Of a stretch of 64,000 nt of DNA, positions 1 through 8,875 are shown piece by piece; position 1 is the stretch's first letter; every line of letters starts with the position of its first letter. The notes below the pieces were generated by a model. That model had not been told where the DNA came from, ran no database searches, and worked only from the letters and a program-made list of their open reading frames with translations. Source of the stretch: Flagellimonas eckloniae (GTDB lineage Bacteria; Bacteroidota; Bacteroidia; Flavobacteriales; Flavobacteriaceae); the NCBI RefSeq assembly GCF_001413955.1, contig NZ_LCTZ01000002.1, forward strand, positions 372,001 through 436,000, in the 5' to 3' direction. The translations under genes were made by a program, and so were the position numbers.

Positions 1-996
1 AAAGGTCCATGCAGCTCCATGCCAAAGACCACCCAATAACATGGTGAGCATTAAGGCAACATACATGCGGGTAATCCCGTGTCTATTTCCACCCAAAGGA
101 ATATATAAATAATCTCGTAACCAGCTAGAGAGGGAAATATGCCAACGTTTCCATAGATCTCTGAAACCAATAGAAGCGTAGGGAAACATAAAGTTATCAG
201 GAAGAACAATTCCCAACATCAATGCAATGCCAATGGCACAGGTAGAATATCCGGCAAAATCAAAAAAGATTTGACCTGAAAATGCAAGTGTGCCCGACCA
301 AGCATCCATTCCATGAAGAATGTTCTTCGAGCCAAAAACTGTATCGGAAGTTCCAGACAGCAACGTATCTGCCAGCACTACTTTTTGAAATAATCCAATA
401 GTCAATAAAAACAAACCCCAGATAAATTGTTGCGCAGTGGCTTTTTTGGATTCGTAAAATTGTGAAATAAGATCTTTTGCCCTTACAATTGGACCCGCCA
501 CTAGTTGCGGAAAGAAGGTTACATACAACGCAAAATCTAAAAAGGTCTTGGCGGGGTCTATTTTCTTCTTATAAATGTCAATTGTATAGGACATGGTCTG
601 GAAGGTGTAAAACGAAATTCCCATGGGCAGAATAATATCCATAGGCTGTGCTTGGAAATCCCACCCAATGCTATTTGCCGCTGTAACAAAGTTTTCCAGT
701 AAAAAATCCCCGTATTTAAAAAAGGCCAAGAACCCAAGATTTACAACCATGCTTAGCAAGAGCCATAATTTTCTAATATTTTGTCGTTCTTCTTTGGCCA
801 ATTGGTTTCCTGCTGTCCAGTCTACCATGGTTGAAATCCATAGAAGCAGAATTAATGGCGGATTCCATAACCCATAAAAGACATAACTGGCCAATAACAG
901 CATTGTTTTTTTTCCTGTCCAGTTAAAAAGAGGAGCATAATACAGTGCTAATACAACTGTCAAAAAGACAATAAATCCTAATGAATTGAATAACAT
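1..996 (-). CDS. MBOAT family O-acyltransferase, 3' end beyond the window
   Basis: A polytopic membrane protein of the MBOAT family (AlgI/DltB type), which moves acyl groups, usually acetyl, across the membrane to envelope glycans. The 332 codons visible start at ATG 996 (MLFNSLGFIVF) and the frame is open to the left edge. The family diagnostic GGLWHGAAWTF lies at residues 322-332, with the conserved active-site His at 326. Full-length relatives are usually about 470-500 residues, so roughly a third is missing. The start is 2 nt after the stop of the upstream SGNH-like gene, so it belongs to the operon running leftward from 4383. The acceptor glycan cannot be told from the sequence. Confidence 0.9.
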   Translation of the reverse strand, partial: MLFNSLGFIVFLTVVLALYYAPLFNWTGKKTMLLLASYVFYGLWNPPLILLLWISTMVDWTAGNQLAKEERQNIRKLWLLLSMVVNLGFLAFFKYGDFLLENFVTAANSIGWDFQAQPMDIILPMGISFYTFQTMSYTIDIYKKKIDPAKTFLDFALYVTFFPQLVAGPIVRAKDLISQFYESKKATAQQFIWGLFLLTIGLFQKVVLADTLLSGTSDTVFGSKNILHGMDAWSGTLAFSGQIFFDFAGYSTCAIGIALMLGIVLPDNFMFPYASIGFRDLWKRWHISLSSWLRDYLYIPLGGNRHGITRMYVALMLTMLLGGLWHGAAWTF

Positions 997-998
997 AT

Positions 999-2048
999 TT
1001 AGTTGGTTTTTTGTAAGTGTTTATCTTTAATTAGTTGGTTTACCAAATCGGCGGTATACGTTTTTGCATCTTCGGCATTCATATGGGACCAATCTGGCAA
1101 TGTATGTTTTGACATAAATCCGTAATCTTCAAAATGATATGCTGGACAATCCAGAAGTTCAACAAATTTGTCCCAAACCTTATTTTTAGGAAGGATTCTT
1201 TTGGTGTGCATATTCCACTCATTTTCAGCCTTATGCCTTACCAAAATAATTTTCCCTCCACGGGCCTTGAATTTTTTTGCTGGCTCTTGATATTTTTCAA
1301 TTATTGTGGGCACCACATCTTTGATGACCTCATAATCTGGGATATATGGTAAGAAAGAATTCCAAACATTTTGGACTTTTTCTGCAAATTCAGGTTTGGT
1401 TACCATTGAAGAGAACATGATTAAATTTCTATCTTCATCATTGTAGCCAAAATTCAGGAACTTAGGTGCAGGTGGAATCCTTTCGCCAATCGAGATAGTG
1501 TTTATCAGTGCTTTTAAATCAAGGTCATTGTAAAACTTCAGCTCTGATGAGGTCAGCATTACCAAATTTCGTTCTAAAGGTTTTGAAACCCAAAAACCCA
1601 GTTTTTGGGCATAGGTTTGATTGTGGTAATGTTCCACCCACATTTTGGCCTCTAAATTTCGTTGTTCCACCCCTGGTGAGAAACAAAGAAGCGGTGTAAC
1701 TCCAAGAATCAGTGTTCCATTAAAATCGGTATTTTCAACAATATCTTCAAGGAATGGTAGGGGAGGTTTACCGTTTGTAGATAAGTTTATGGGTTTACTA
1801 CCTTGTACTTCTTCCCAAACATGTGTGTTAAAATCAAATCCAGTTCTTGACGAGCCAATGATAACAACGTCGTTCTCAGTAGCTGATGCTACTTTGGCTT
1901 TGTGCTGAGCCCAGAGATATCTATCGTCTTCTAGATTTGCTCTGTAATAATCTGGTTTTGAACGCCAATGTATCTCCCAAGCAGCCAGACTTATTATACT
2001 GAGTAGAATGGCAATTAACAATGATTGTTTCAGCTTCATCTTTGTCAT
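999..2048 (-). CDS. Membrane-anchored SGNH-like protein, paralogue 1 (MBOAT partner)
   Basis: A 349-residue protein with one N-terminal membrane helix (about residues 8-24) and an extracytoplasmic domain. I read it as SGNH/DltD-like: GSSR at residues 65-68 fits the nucleophile block, and D319-W-S-H322 near the C terminus fits the Asp/His block. SGNH proteins beside MBOAT genes (AlgJ, AlgX, DltD, PatB types) commonly complete acyl transfer to a polymer outside the membrane. It is a tandem paralogue of the next gene upstream, starts 2 nt after that gene's stop, and ends 2 nt before the MBOAT gene. An internal ATG at 2039 (MKLKQSLL) aligns better with the paralogue's MNLKQSLL and may be the true start. 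The enzymatic role is inferred. Confidence 0.7.
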   Translation of the reverse strand: MTKMKLKQSLLIAILLSIISLAAWEIHWRSKPDYYRANLEDDRYLWAQHKAKVASATENDVVIIGSSRTGFDFNTHVWEEVQGSKPINLSTNGKPPLPFLEDIVENTDFNGTLILGVTPLLCFSPGVEQRNLEAKMWVEHYHNQTYAQKLGFWVSKPLERNLVMLTSSELKFYNDLDLKALINTISIGERIPPAPKFLNFGYNDEDRNLIMFSSMVTKPEFAEKVQNVWNSFLPYIPDYEVIKDVVPTIIEKYQEPAKKFKARGGKIILVRHKAENEWNMHTKRILPKNKVWDKFVELLDCPAYHFEDYGFMSKHTLPDWSHMNAEDAKTYTADLVNQLIKDKHLQKTN

Positions 2049-2050
2049 TA

Positions 2051-3070
2051 TTAGTTAGTGAACATACCATCTGTTTTCATAATCTTGATGAACTCCCTGG
2101 TAAAGTAATCTGCATCATCTGCTGTTAGATGGGACCATTCTGGGAGGGTTAGATTTTGTAACTGTGGATAATCTTCAAAGTGATAGGCTCTGACATTGGC
2201 TTTTTCAACCAATTCATCCCAAAACTCGTTTCTGGGAGTAATCTTAGTTTCAAAATCCCGTAGATAGCCTGTTGATGGACAACGTAGCAAAATAACGTTT
2301 CCACCTTTTTCCTTAAATTTTTTTAAATCTTCAAGAAAAAAAGCCATTGTTGCTTTTTTATCTGGAGGCGGTCCTTCCCCGGACATAAAAAATTGCCAAA
2401 CTTTTTTCACGGTATTTGCAAAGGCTGTATCAGTTTCCATCCGTTTTTTCATGCGTACATTTCTGTCCAGTCTTATGGTTTCAAAGGAATGGAATGGAGG
2501 CATTGGGTCAAAAACGCGATTGCCAATTTTTACTTTTCCCAATAATTCTTTTAGATTGAGACCATCTACCCCTTCAACTTCACTTATAAAAGCAAGCGAA
2601 TTTTGAAGTGGAATGGATAACTTATGATTTATGCGTTGGGCGAAGGTTCTATCATGAAAATAGTCTATTCTAGCCTGTGGCCAAGCCCAAGGCGGAGCTT
2701 CAGGATATGTAGTTGAAAAAAAGAGGCCAGGTGTTACCCCAACTAGAATGGTGCCATTAAAGGAGGAGGTATTGACTATATCATGAAAAACAGGTAAAGG
2801 GGAGCAGCCACCAGCTGACAATTGAATAGGTTTCTTTCCAATTATTTTTTTCCATTCATCCAGTTGTATATCAAAATGCACTCTGGAAGATCCAATAAGA
2901 ACAATGTCTTCTTTGGATAGATCATCAACTTTAGAGCGTTCAAGTGCCCAAAGGGCATCATTATCATCAATTGATCGTGAGAACCCCTGGGAACGCAAAA
3001 AAAATTCCCATCCAACAAGTCCAATTACACCTAAAAATAAAGCAATGAGAAGTGATTGTTTTAAATTCAT
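2051..3070 (-). CDS. Membrane-anchored SGNH-like protein, paralogue 2
   Basis: A 339-residue protein built like its downstream neighbour: N-terminal helix (about residues 6-24), GSSR at residues 60-63 and a C-terminal block. Here the block reads E311-W-S-H314, with Glu replacing the Asp of paralogue 1. The rest is clearly homologous (similar N termini, YHFEDY shortly before the C-terminal block). Its ATG overlaps the stop of the DUF418 gene by 4 nt (ATGA at 3067-3070), so translation is probably coupled. The Asp-to-Glu change may mean altered or lost catalysis, leaving a binding role, but Glu can sometimes serve in such sites. Confidence 0.68.
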   Translation of the reverse strand: MNLKQSLLIALFLGVIGLVGWEFFLRSQGFSRSIDDNDALWALERSKVDDLSKEDIVLIGSSRVHFDIQLDEWKKIIGKKPIQLSAGGCSPLPVFHDIVNTSSFNGTILVGVTPGLFFSTTYPEAPPWAWPQARIDYFHDRTFAQRINHKLSIPLQNSLAFISEVEGVDGLNLKELLGKVKIGNRVFDPMPPFHSFETIRLDRNVRMKKRMETDTAFANTVKKVWQFFMSGEGPPPDKKATMAFFLEDLKKFKEKGGNVILLRCPSTGYLRDFETKITPRNEFWDELVEKANVRAYHFEDYPQLQNLTLPEWSHLTADDADYFTREFIKIMKTDGMFTN

Positions 3071-4383
3071 CTGGTTGTTTTTGGTTTAATTCTTAGTGGT
3101 TGTTTCTTTTTGTAGGTTAAGGACCGCCAAAGCCATTCTGCAGGTCCATACTGAAAGTATTTTAACCAAATAGGGCTGAAAATCAATTGGAAAAGCCAAA
3201 TGGCACCTACAACATAATAAAGTTCGTAACGCTGAAGTTTTCCATACAGCGCAAATCCGAAACCTAAAAATACAAAAGCAGTTATAATGCTGTGTATTAG
3301 ATAATTGCTCAATGCCATTTTACCTACGGCTGCTAGTGCTTTTTGAAGAAAATTAAGGAAACCGGATTTTATGAACAACATAAAAAGGCCAATATGACCA
3401 AGAGTGGTGAACAAACGTCCAATATGATACGTTTGTCCTGATTTTGACATTGCTACAACATCAAAATTTGAGTTTACATCTATACTAGTTTCATAATAAT
3501 TTATAGACAACCCAATCAAATATCCCGTGACCATCATGATGAGGTAAAACAGATAGTTTTTTTCTCCATGAAAAATCCGGAGTTTAAAAAATGCCATACC
3601 AATAAACATGAAACTTAAGAGGTCCCAAGGCCAATAGCGATAGGTAACATAGGTTTGCATGAACTGGTTCATTTTGGCATTGGTCTTCATAATGGACCAA
3701 TATCCCTCATTCATTTTTTTAATTTGTTCCGTTACCTCTTCAGCAGTCTTTTTTTCTTTTTTCTTTTCCCACTTGTCAAATGCAGCTTGCTGATCTTTGG
3801 AAAGGGAATCCCCTTCTTTTTTTAAAGCCTCTGCAACCAAGCCTTCTTTTTGCGTCTTTAGTGTTTTTCTATGGTCGGCCACATCCCATAAAACACCAAT
3901 GGAAACCAATACAATACCACAGATTAACAATGTCTTGACTTTTGAATTTCTAAAAGGAAATAGCATGAGCCCAAATAGTGCGTAGGGATAAAGGATTTCT
4001 CCAAACCATAACAGTACATAAGCATGAAAAATACCAAATAGCAATAACCATAGCAGTCTTCGGTAATAAATATCAGCAGTCTTAATACCTGCACCGCTTT
4101 TTTCTAATCGAGAGGTCAATAAAATAATACTGGCTCCAAACAATATGGTAAAAAGTCCCCGCATGGTTCCTTCAAAAAGCATATTGTTCATGATCCAAAC
4201 CTTTAGGTTGAGCCCTTCTGATCCTCCTGCAATGGTTGGATCACCATAAGCAAAAGGAAGCCCTATACCATTAATGTTCATGAGCAATATTCCTAAAAGC
4301 GCAATTCCCCGGATTACGTCCAAGGAATTGATTCTATCTTTTTTTTGTGTTGGTTGAAGTGATTGTTGGTTGGTTGTATTCAT
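3067..4383 (-). CDS. DUF418 (YeiB-type) membrane protein
   Basis: A 438-residue polytopic membrane protein. The N-terminal block around residues 17-40 (RINSLDVIRGIALLGILLMN) is the signature of the DUF418/YeiB group, related to the acyltransferase-3 fold. The C-terminal part (about 250-420) holds further helices including the LSNYLIHS stretch. A Lys/Glu-rich soluble insert at about 170-225 separates the two halves. It is first in the operon with two SGNH-like genes and an MBOAT gene, which suggests an envelope acylation or modification pathway. No activity is established for most DUF418 proteins. The start is ATG 4383 after a long gap, so a promoter probably lies within 4384-4620, though I could not identify one. 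Confidence 0.82.
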   Translation of the reverse strand: MNTTNQQSLQPTQKKDRINSLDVIRGIALLGILLMNINGIGLPFAYGDPTIAGGSEGLNLKVWIMNNMLFEGTMRGLFTILFGASIILLTSRLEKSGAGIKTADIYYRRLLWLLLFGIFHAYVLLWFGEILYPYALFGLMLFPFRNSKVKTLLICGIVLVSIGVLWDVADHRKTLKTQKEGLVAEALKKEGDSLSKDQQAAFDKWEKKKEKKTAEEVTEQIKKMNEGYWSIMKTNAKMNQFMQTYVTYRYWPWDLLSFMFIGMAFFKLRIFHGEKNYLFYLIMMVTGYLIGLSINYYETSIDVNSNFDVVAMSKSGQTYHIGRLFTTLGHIGLFMLFIKSGFLNFLQKALAAVGKMALSNYLIHSIITAFVFLGFGFALYGKLQRYELYYVVGAIWLFQLIFSPIWLKYFQYGPAEWLWRSLTYKKKQPLRIKPKTTR

Positions 4384-4621
4384 TTAATTACTATTTAACT
4401 GATTTGTTTCATGTCAAACATCATAATCAACCACATAATGACAAGTACTGATCTATCCAAGAGGGGAACAAACTGAGAAAGAGTGGGGGAGGTATAGTAA
4501 ATATCTCAGTTCTCGAATATAGTAAAAAACTGGTAACGTATTATTTAAACGGATAATCAAATGAACTTATCCACAAAACCAATAGGTCTGATGAAACTTT
4601 CTCAAATGCAGAATAATAAAA

Positions 4622-4652
4622 AATCCCAAAACCTTTTTTAGGTTTTGGGATT
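4622..4652 (-). terminator. Rho-independent terminator of the TonB/DUF4249 operon
   Basis: A 13-bp perfect stem (4622-4634 with 4640-4652, AATCCCAAAACCT) and 5-nt loop. Read on the minus strand it is followed by a run of T (TTTTTTATTATT). It lies 19 nt beyond the DUF4249 stop codon. Confidence 0.85.
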
Positions 4653-4670
4653 AAGCAACCAATCAAAAAA

Positions 4671-5513
4671 CTATTCAAACGTATAACTGTCTTGTACTTT
4701 TTGGGTTACCCTGAAATAACCGTAGGGCGCATTATCTGGATCGGTCAAATTAATGCAGTTTCCAACAAGAGCAACAGGGGTGGGACTAAATGGGTCTCCT
4801 GCACCTTCAAATTGTTCAACTAAAAGCTGTAGGTAGTTATAATAGTCTTCAGAGATGCCCAACAGAGCAATATCAACAATATCACCAGGTTTAAACTCTT
4901 CTATGTTTTCTTCTTCGTCCTCTATTTTTTCATAGTAAAAAGGAGCTTCGTTTCCATCAATGAACTCGTCTTTGATATAGAAGAGTTCAGGAAGTAAGTC
5001 ATTCCTACTTTGAAAACGTAAGAAATAGTAGTTTTCTACACCAGCAGGGTCCTGGAAGGAGACATTTACCTCAAGAACTTCATCATCTCCATCTTCAGTG
5101 GATTGGGTAATTGAAGAAATGTCGGATACTGAAAATAAGGTTTCAGTGGCGGCATATTGATCACCATCATAAATTACCTCTAGGGAATACGAATTTCCAA
5201 TAATTGGAATGAATGATGAAGTATCATAGGTGCCATCATTTTGATCTTCAAAAATAAATACAGTACCATCATTATCATTGGTTACCTGTACTACAGCTCC
5301 AGTTACGGAAGTATTTCCATCTTTATCAAAAAAAGGTGTAGACGTACTCAATTTGATAGTTTGCTCATTGCCAGCTGTTCCTTTTTCCCAGTCAAGAGAA
5401 GCTTCGATCACCAATTTAATTGGTCCTTCGGGCACATCAACGTCAATGACATCAGTACATGATGTGCAAATCAACAACAAAGCAGAAAATAGTATTTTAT
5501 ATATGGATTTCAT
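4671..5513 (-). CDS. DUF4249 lipoprotein, TonB-receptor partner
   Basis: A 280-residue exported lipoprotein. The N terminus is a signal peptide with lipobox (LLICTSC, Cys at about residue 19), followed by the VDVPEGPIKLVIEASL block typical of DUF4249. The rest is rich in Asp, Glu and Thr and looks like beta-sandwich domains. DUF4249 genes are regularly found beside TonB-dependent receptors in Bacteroidota, and this start is only 4 nt after the receptor's stop. It is probably a surface-exposed accessory subunit, loosely analogous to SusD. The substrate is unknown. I chose ATG 5513 rather than the TTG one codon upstream. A strong terminator follows. Confidence 0.85.
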   Translation of the reverse strand: MKSIYKILFSALLLICTSCTDVIDVDVPEGPIKLVIEASLDWEKGTAGNEQTIKLSTSTPFFDKDGNTSVTGAVVQVTNDNDGTVFIFEDQNDGTYDTSSFIPIIGNSYSLEVIYDGDQYAATETLFSVSDISSITQSTEDGDDEVLEVNVSFQDPAGVENYYFLRFQSRNDLLPELFYIKDEFIDGNEAPFYYEKIEDEEENIEEFKPGDIVDIALLGISEDYYNYLQLLVEQFEGAGDPFSPTPVALVGNCINLTDPDNAPYGYFRVTQKVQDSYTFE

Positions 5514-5517
5514 CAAT

Positions 5518-7917
5518 TTAGAATTTAAAATTATATGTCAAGGAAGGAACGATTCCAAAAATGGCGGTCCGGGTAGCTTCGTTGGCTCCAGTTTCAAAAT
5601 TTTGGCCAAATGATATGGCTGCGGCATTTTTTCTATTCAATACATTGTAAATACCAAATACCCATTCACCTTTCCATTTTTTGTCGGGTCTTCTGTTAGG
5701 TTTATAAGTGGCGGAAACATCTAAACGGTAATAAGCCGGCAATCTATCGGCATTGCGATCTGAATAACTGGCAATGGAAATGCCTTCATATTCGTACTGC
5801 CCATTGGGGTAGGTCACCGGTCTGCCCGTTTGAAAAATAGCATTCGCACCAAAACTCCATTTATTGTTGAGTTGGTATGCTCCGGTCACGGAAATATCGT
5901 GAGTTCTATCAAAAGGAGTGTTATACCACTCGCCATTGTTTATACCAGGTCCATCTGCAATGCCCCCAGGTGTTCTTTGTTCTGATTTGGATAGGGTATA
6001 GGATACCCAGCCGGTAAAGGGCCCTTCATTTTTACGGAACAACAGTTCCAAACCATAAGCTCTTGATTCGCCATTTAGGACTTCTGTTTCAATGGTGTTA
6101 TTTCCGATTAAGTCAGAGCCATCAACATAGTCAATGCGATTGTCTACAGTTTTGTAATACACTTCGGCTTCCAAAGAATATATTTTGTCCTTAAAATTTC
6201 TAAAATAGCCCAGAGCATATTGGTCAGATAGTTGAGGTTCTATATATTCTCCACTTGGTGTCCAAACATCAAGCGGAGTAACAGATGAGGTGTTGGATAG
6301 CAAATGAATGTATTGTGCCGCCCTTGAGTAACCTAACTTAACAGAGGAGTAATCGTTGAGTTGATAAGCCAAGGATAAACGGGGTTCAAAGTTGCTAAAC
6401 GTTTTAATACTCTCACCTTTGTCATAATTGGTTTCGCCAATTGGATCGGTTCTTTGATAAAATTGCAAAGTGTTGTTGTAGACCAAAGGTTGGTCATTGG
6501 CGTATTCTGATATAGGTTGTCCGCCCATGCGATTGAAATGACTGAACCGAACGCCGTATTGTGCCGTTAAGTTATCTGTTAATTTATGTTCGGCATTAAT
6601 ATATGCGGCACTCTCTAGAGCTCTTTTTTTGTCTAATTGTAATTCATTGATTGCGGAATTTGGCCCTGTAGGTTTAATTTGTCCTGGATCAAACTCATAT
6701 TTTATGGTGCTTATTCCAAAGTCTAATTTAAAAGCATCACTGAAATAATATTTTAAATCGTACTTAGCATTGTAATTTTTGATGGATGAAATCCAGTCAA
6801 ACTCAAAATCGGTAATGCCCAGCTCATAATCATACTTGCTATAAATCAAGGACAGGTTTGAGAATAATCTATCATTAAAAATATGATTCCATCTTAAATT
6901 ACCTGATGCGTTACCATAACTACTACTGAACGACCCATCAAAATCAAAAACATCTCTCCCAAAATACCCAGATATGTATAGCTTGTTGTTTTCATTGAAA
7001 CTATAGTTGGTCTTTAGGTTAAGATCGTAAAAACTAACACTGTTTTTTTCTCCTGCCAATTTTAGGAACAAATGTGCATAAGAACCTCTACCTGCAACTA
7101 AAAAGGATCCTCTTTCATTGAACATTGGTCCTTCCGCAGCAAGCCTGCTAGATATTACCCCAACTCCACCTGTTAGTGCAAAGTTTTTGTTGTTTCCGTC
7201 TTTTTGTCGTACGTCCAATACCGATGAAACACGACCACCAAACTTTGCTGGAATACCACCCTTGTACAGTTTAAGATCTTTTACTGCATCTGCATTAAAG
7301 ACCGAAAAGAATCCCAACATATGTGATGTATTGTAAATGATGGCCTCATCCAATAGGACTAAGTTCTGATCAACAGCACCTCCCCGCACATGAAAACCAC
7401 TGGACCCTTCACCATTGTTGGTTACTCCGGGTAAAATCTGTAAGGATTTTATAATATCCACTTCGCCCAATACAACGGGCATTTGCTTGACCGTTTTTAT
7501 GTTCAATTTGGAAACACTCATTTCGGGCTTTCTTAAAATGGCACGTTCCGGTTCTTCCGCTGTTACCTCTACTTCATCCAATTGCGTTGAAAACTCTTGA
7601 ATTTCCACATCTATTTTTTGGTTTTGGTCTAAAACCACCTCCATTGTTATTTCCTTGTAGCCCATGTGTGAGACAATCATGGTATAGGAACCTTTGGGTG
7701 CCGTAATGGAATAGAATCCATATTCGTTGGTTACTGCGCCAATGGTTGTTCCCTTTAAAAAGATGGAAGTTCCAAAAAGTGTTTCCCCGTTCATTTTGTC
7801 GGTTATATTTCCACTAATGGTAAAACTGTTTTGTGCTTGGATTACCGTTGAACCCAATAGAATACACAGGCCAATCAATAATTGTATTGGTGCATACCTA
7901 TCCTTTTTTTTCTTCAT
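5518..7917 (-). CDS. TonB-dependent receptor with carboxypeptidase-like N-domain
   Basis: A 799-residue outer-membrane transporter. In order: signal peptide (about 1-28, ending IQAQ), a CarboxypepD_reg-like beta domain (about 32-115), the plug (about 135-240, with ILPGVTNNGEGSSGFHVRGG), and a 22-strand type barrel ending in Phe (SLTYNFKF), as outer-membrane barrels do. It energises uptake of an unknown ligand through TonB and is co-transcribed with the DUF4249 lipoprotein. There is no SusD gene, no glycan hydrolase and no siderophore gene nearby, so neither carbohydrate nor iron can be assigned as cargo. Confidence 0.92.
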   Translation of the reverse strand: MKKKKDRYAPIQLLIGLCILLGSTVIQAQNSFTISGNITDKMNGETLFGTSIFLKGTTIGAVTNEYGFYSITAPKGSYTMIVSHMGYKEITMEVVLDQNQKIDVEIQEFSTQLDEVEVTAEEPERAILRKPEMSVSKLNIKTVKQMPVVLGEVDIIKSLQILPGVTNNGEGSSGFHVRGGAVDQNLVLLDEAIIYNTSHMLGFFSVFNADAVKDLKLYKGGIPAKFGGRVSSVLDVRQKDGNNKNFALTGGVGVISSRLAAEGPMFNERGSFLVAGRGSYAHLFLKLAGEKNSVSFYDLNLKTNYSFNENNKLYISGYFGRDVFDFDGSFSSSYGNASGNLRWNHIFNDRLFSNLSLIYSKYDYELGITDFEFDWISSIKNYNAKYDLKYYFSDAFKLDFGISTIKYEFDPGQIKPTGPNSAINELQLDKKRALESAAYINAEHKLTDNLTAQYGVRFSHFNRMGGQPISEYANDQPLVYNNTLQFYQRTDPIGETNYDKGESIKTFSNFEPRLSLAYQLNDYSSVKLGYSRAAQYIHLLSNTSSVTPLDVWTPSGEYIEPQLSDQYALGYFRNFKDKIYSLEAEVYYKTVDNRIDYVDGSDLIGNNTIETEVLNGESRAYGLELLFRKNEGPFTGWVSYTLSKSEQRTPGGIADGPGINNGEWYNTPFDRTHDISVTGAYQLNNKWSFGANAIFQTGRPVTYPNGQYEYEGISIASYSDRNADRLPAYYRLDVSATYKPNRRPDKKWKGEWVFGIYNVLNRKNAAAISFGQNFETGANEATRTAIFGIVPSLTYNFKF

Positions 7918-8249
7918 TCGTTTTTTGATTTAATGATTATGTTCAAACCTTTTGTTGATTTATTTGTTTTAATGACATGTGGTATTTGGAAAGGTTGCAT
8001 CAAACAGAAAAGAAATTTTTTTCTGAAGAAATGAAAGGACTTCATTTTATAAAAAAATGAAATTTAAAAAATTGATAGTGTGCGAATTGTAGTAAAAAGA
8101 GATGAGACTGAGTAGTAATTTTTTTTAAAATAAACTGAAGTGATCATAATTACAGTCCATCCATAAAAAAGTACGGTTCGGTAATTCTTTCTGGTGAAAA
8201 TCTTAGTTCTGACTCAATTTTGCTTCAATAACAATCAAAACAAACAGTT
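7918..8249. other. 332-nt intergenic region between divergent TonB and TPR genes
   Basis: A/T-rich spacer that should contain the promoters of both the TonB operon and the signalling cassette. I found no perfect TTG/TAnnTTTG pair on either strand. The closest plus-strand -7 is CAATTTTG at 8215-8222, with one mismatch. A short A/T hairpin (TTCATTTT...AAAATGAA, near 8042-8062) is present but has no clear function. No ORF, tRNA or repeat was seen. Confidence 0.5.
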
Positions 8250-8873
8250 ATGCAAACATTGGCCAAAATTTTAATCTTATTAGTAATCGGAACATTAACC
8301 GCTCAGGATCAGTATACTAAAGGAATGGACAAGGCTTTCCACCTATGGGGCGATCAAAAGCCTATTGAAGCTGCCAACCTTTTTGAACGTATTGCCATGG
8401 CGGAGCAGGATAATTGGCTTCCTCATTATTATGTGGCTCAAATCAATACCATTTACTCCTTTGGAGAAAAGGATTTTGAAAAATTATCTAAGCAATTGGA
8501 AAAGGCAAGGGAATTTGTGGAATTGGCCAAGGCAATTTCACCTGATAACCCTGAAATTTTAGTTTTAGAAGCCATGATAAACACCGCTTGGATTTCTTTT
8601 GATGGTGCAACCTATGGAATGACATTATCTGGAAAGAATGTACAGTTATATCAGCAAGCTCTGGAAATTGCCCCAGAAAACCCTAGAGTTGTTTTTTCTA
8701 AAGCGGAATGGGATATGGGAAGTGCACGATATTTTGGGAAGGATACCGCCCCTTATTGTAAAGATGTGGAAAGAGCCTTAGAACTTTTTGCTAATTTTAG
8801 CAATGAAACACCATTTTATCCTTCATGGGGAAAGGATAGGGCAGAACAAGTGCTCGAGCAATGTAAGTCTTAA
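8250..8873 (+). CDS. Exported TPR-type protein heading the LytS/2TM cassette
   Basis: A 207-residue protein with a signal peptide (about 1-18, ending LTAQ) and helical repeats resembling tetratricopeptide units: residues about 20-50, 50-95 (LAKAISPDNPEILVLEAM) and 125-160 (YQQALEIAPENPRVVFSKAE). The Pro-containing turns PDNPE and PENPR are typical TPR junctions. It is followed after 2 nt by the histidine kinase gene, so it is probably co-transcribed and may act as an extracytoplasmic partner or sensor for that system. That role is inference from position only. Confidence 0.75.
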   Translation: MQTLAKILILLVIGTLTAQDQYTKGMDKAFHLWGDQKPIEAANLFERIAMAEQDNWLPHYYVAQINTIYSFGEKDFEKLSKQLEKAREFVELAKAISPDNPEILVLEAMINTAWISFDGATYGMTLSGKNVQLYQQALEIAPENPRVVFSKAEWDMGSARYFGKDTAPYCKDVERALELFANFSNETPFYPSWGKDRAEQVLEQCKS

Positions 8874-8875
8874 AT

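Noticed and set aside
999..3070. Reading the two similar genes as one broken or frameshifted gene
   Set aside because: Each has its own N-terminal membrane helix, GSSR block and C-terminal His block, so they are tandem paralogues, not fragments.
7945..7968. A fourth ECF-like motif on the plus strand (AAACC, 16 nt, GTT)
   Set aside because: The -10 half is GTT rather than GTC, the motif lies about 280 nt before the nearest plus-strand gene, and it abuts the start of a minus-strand gene. Probably chance in A/T-rich DNA.
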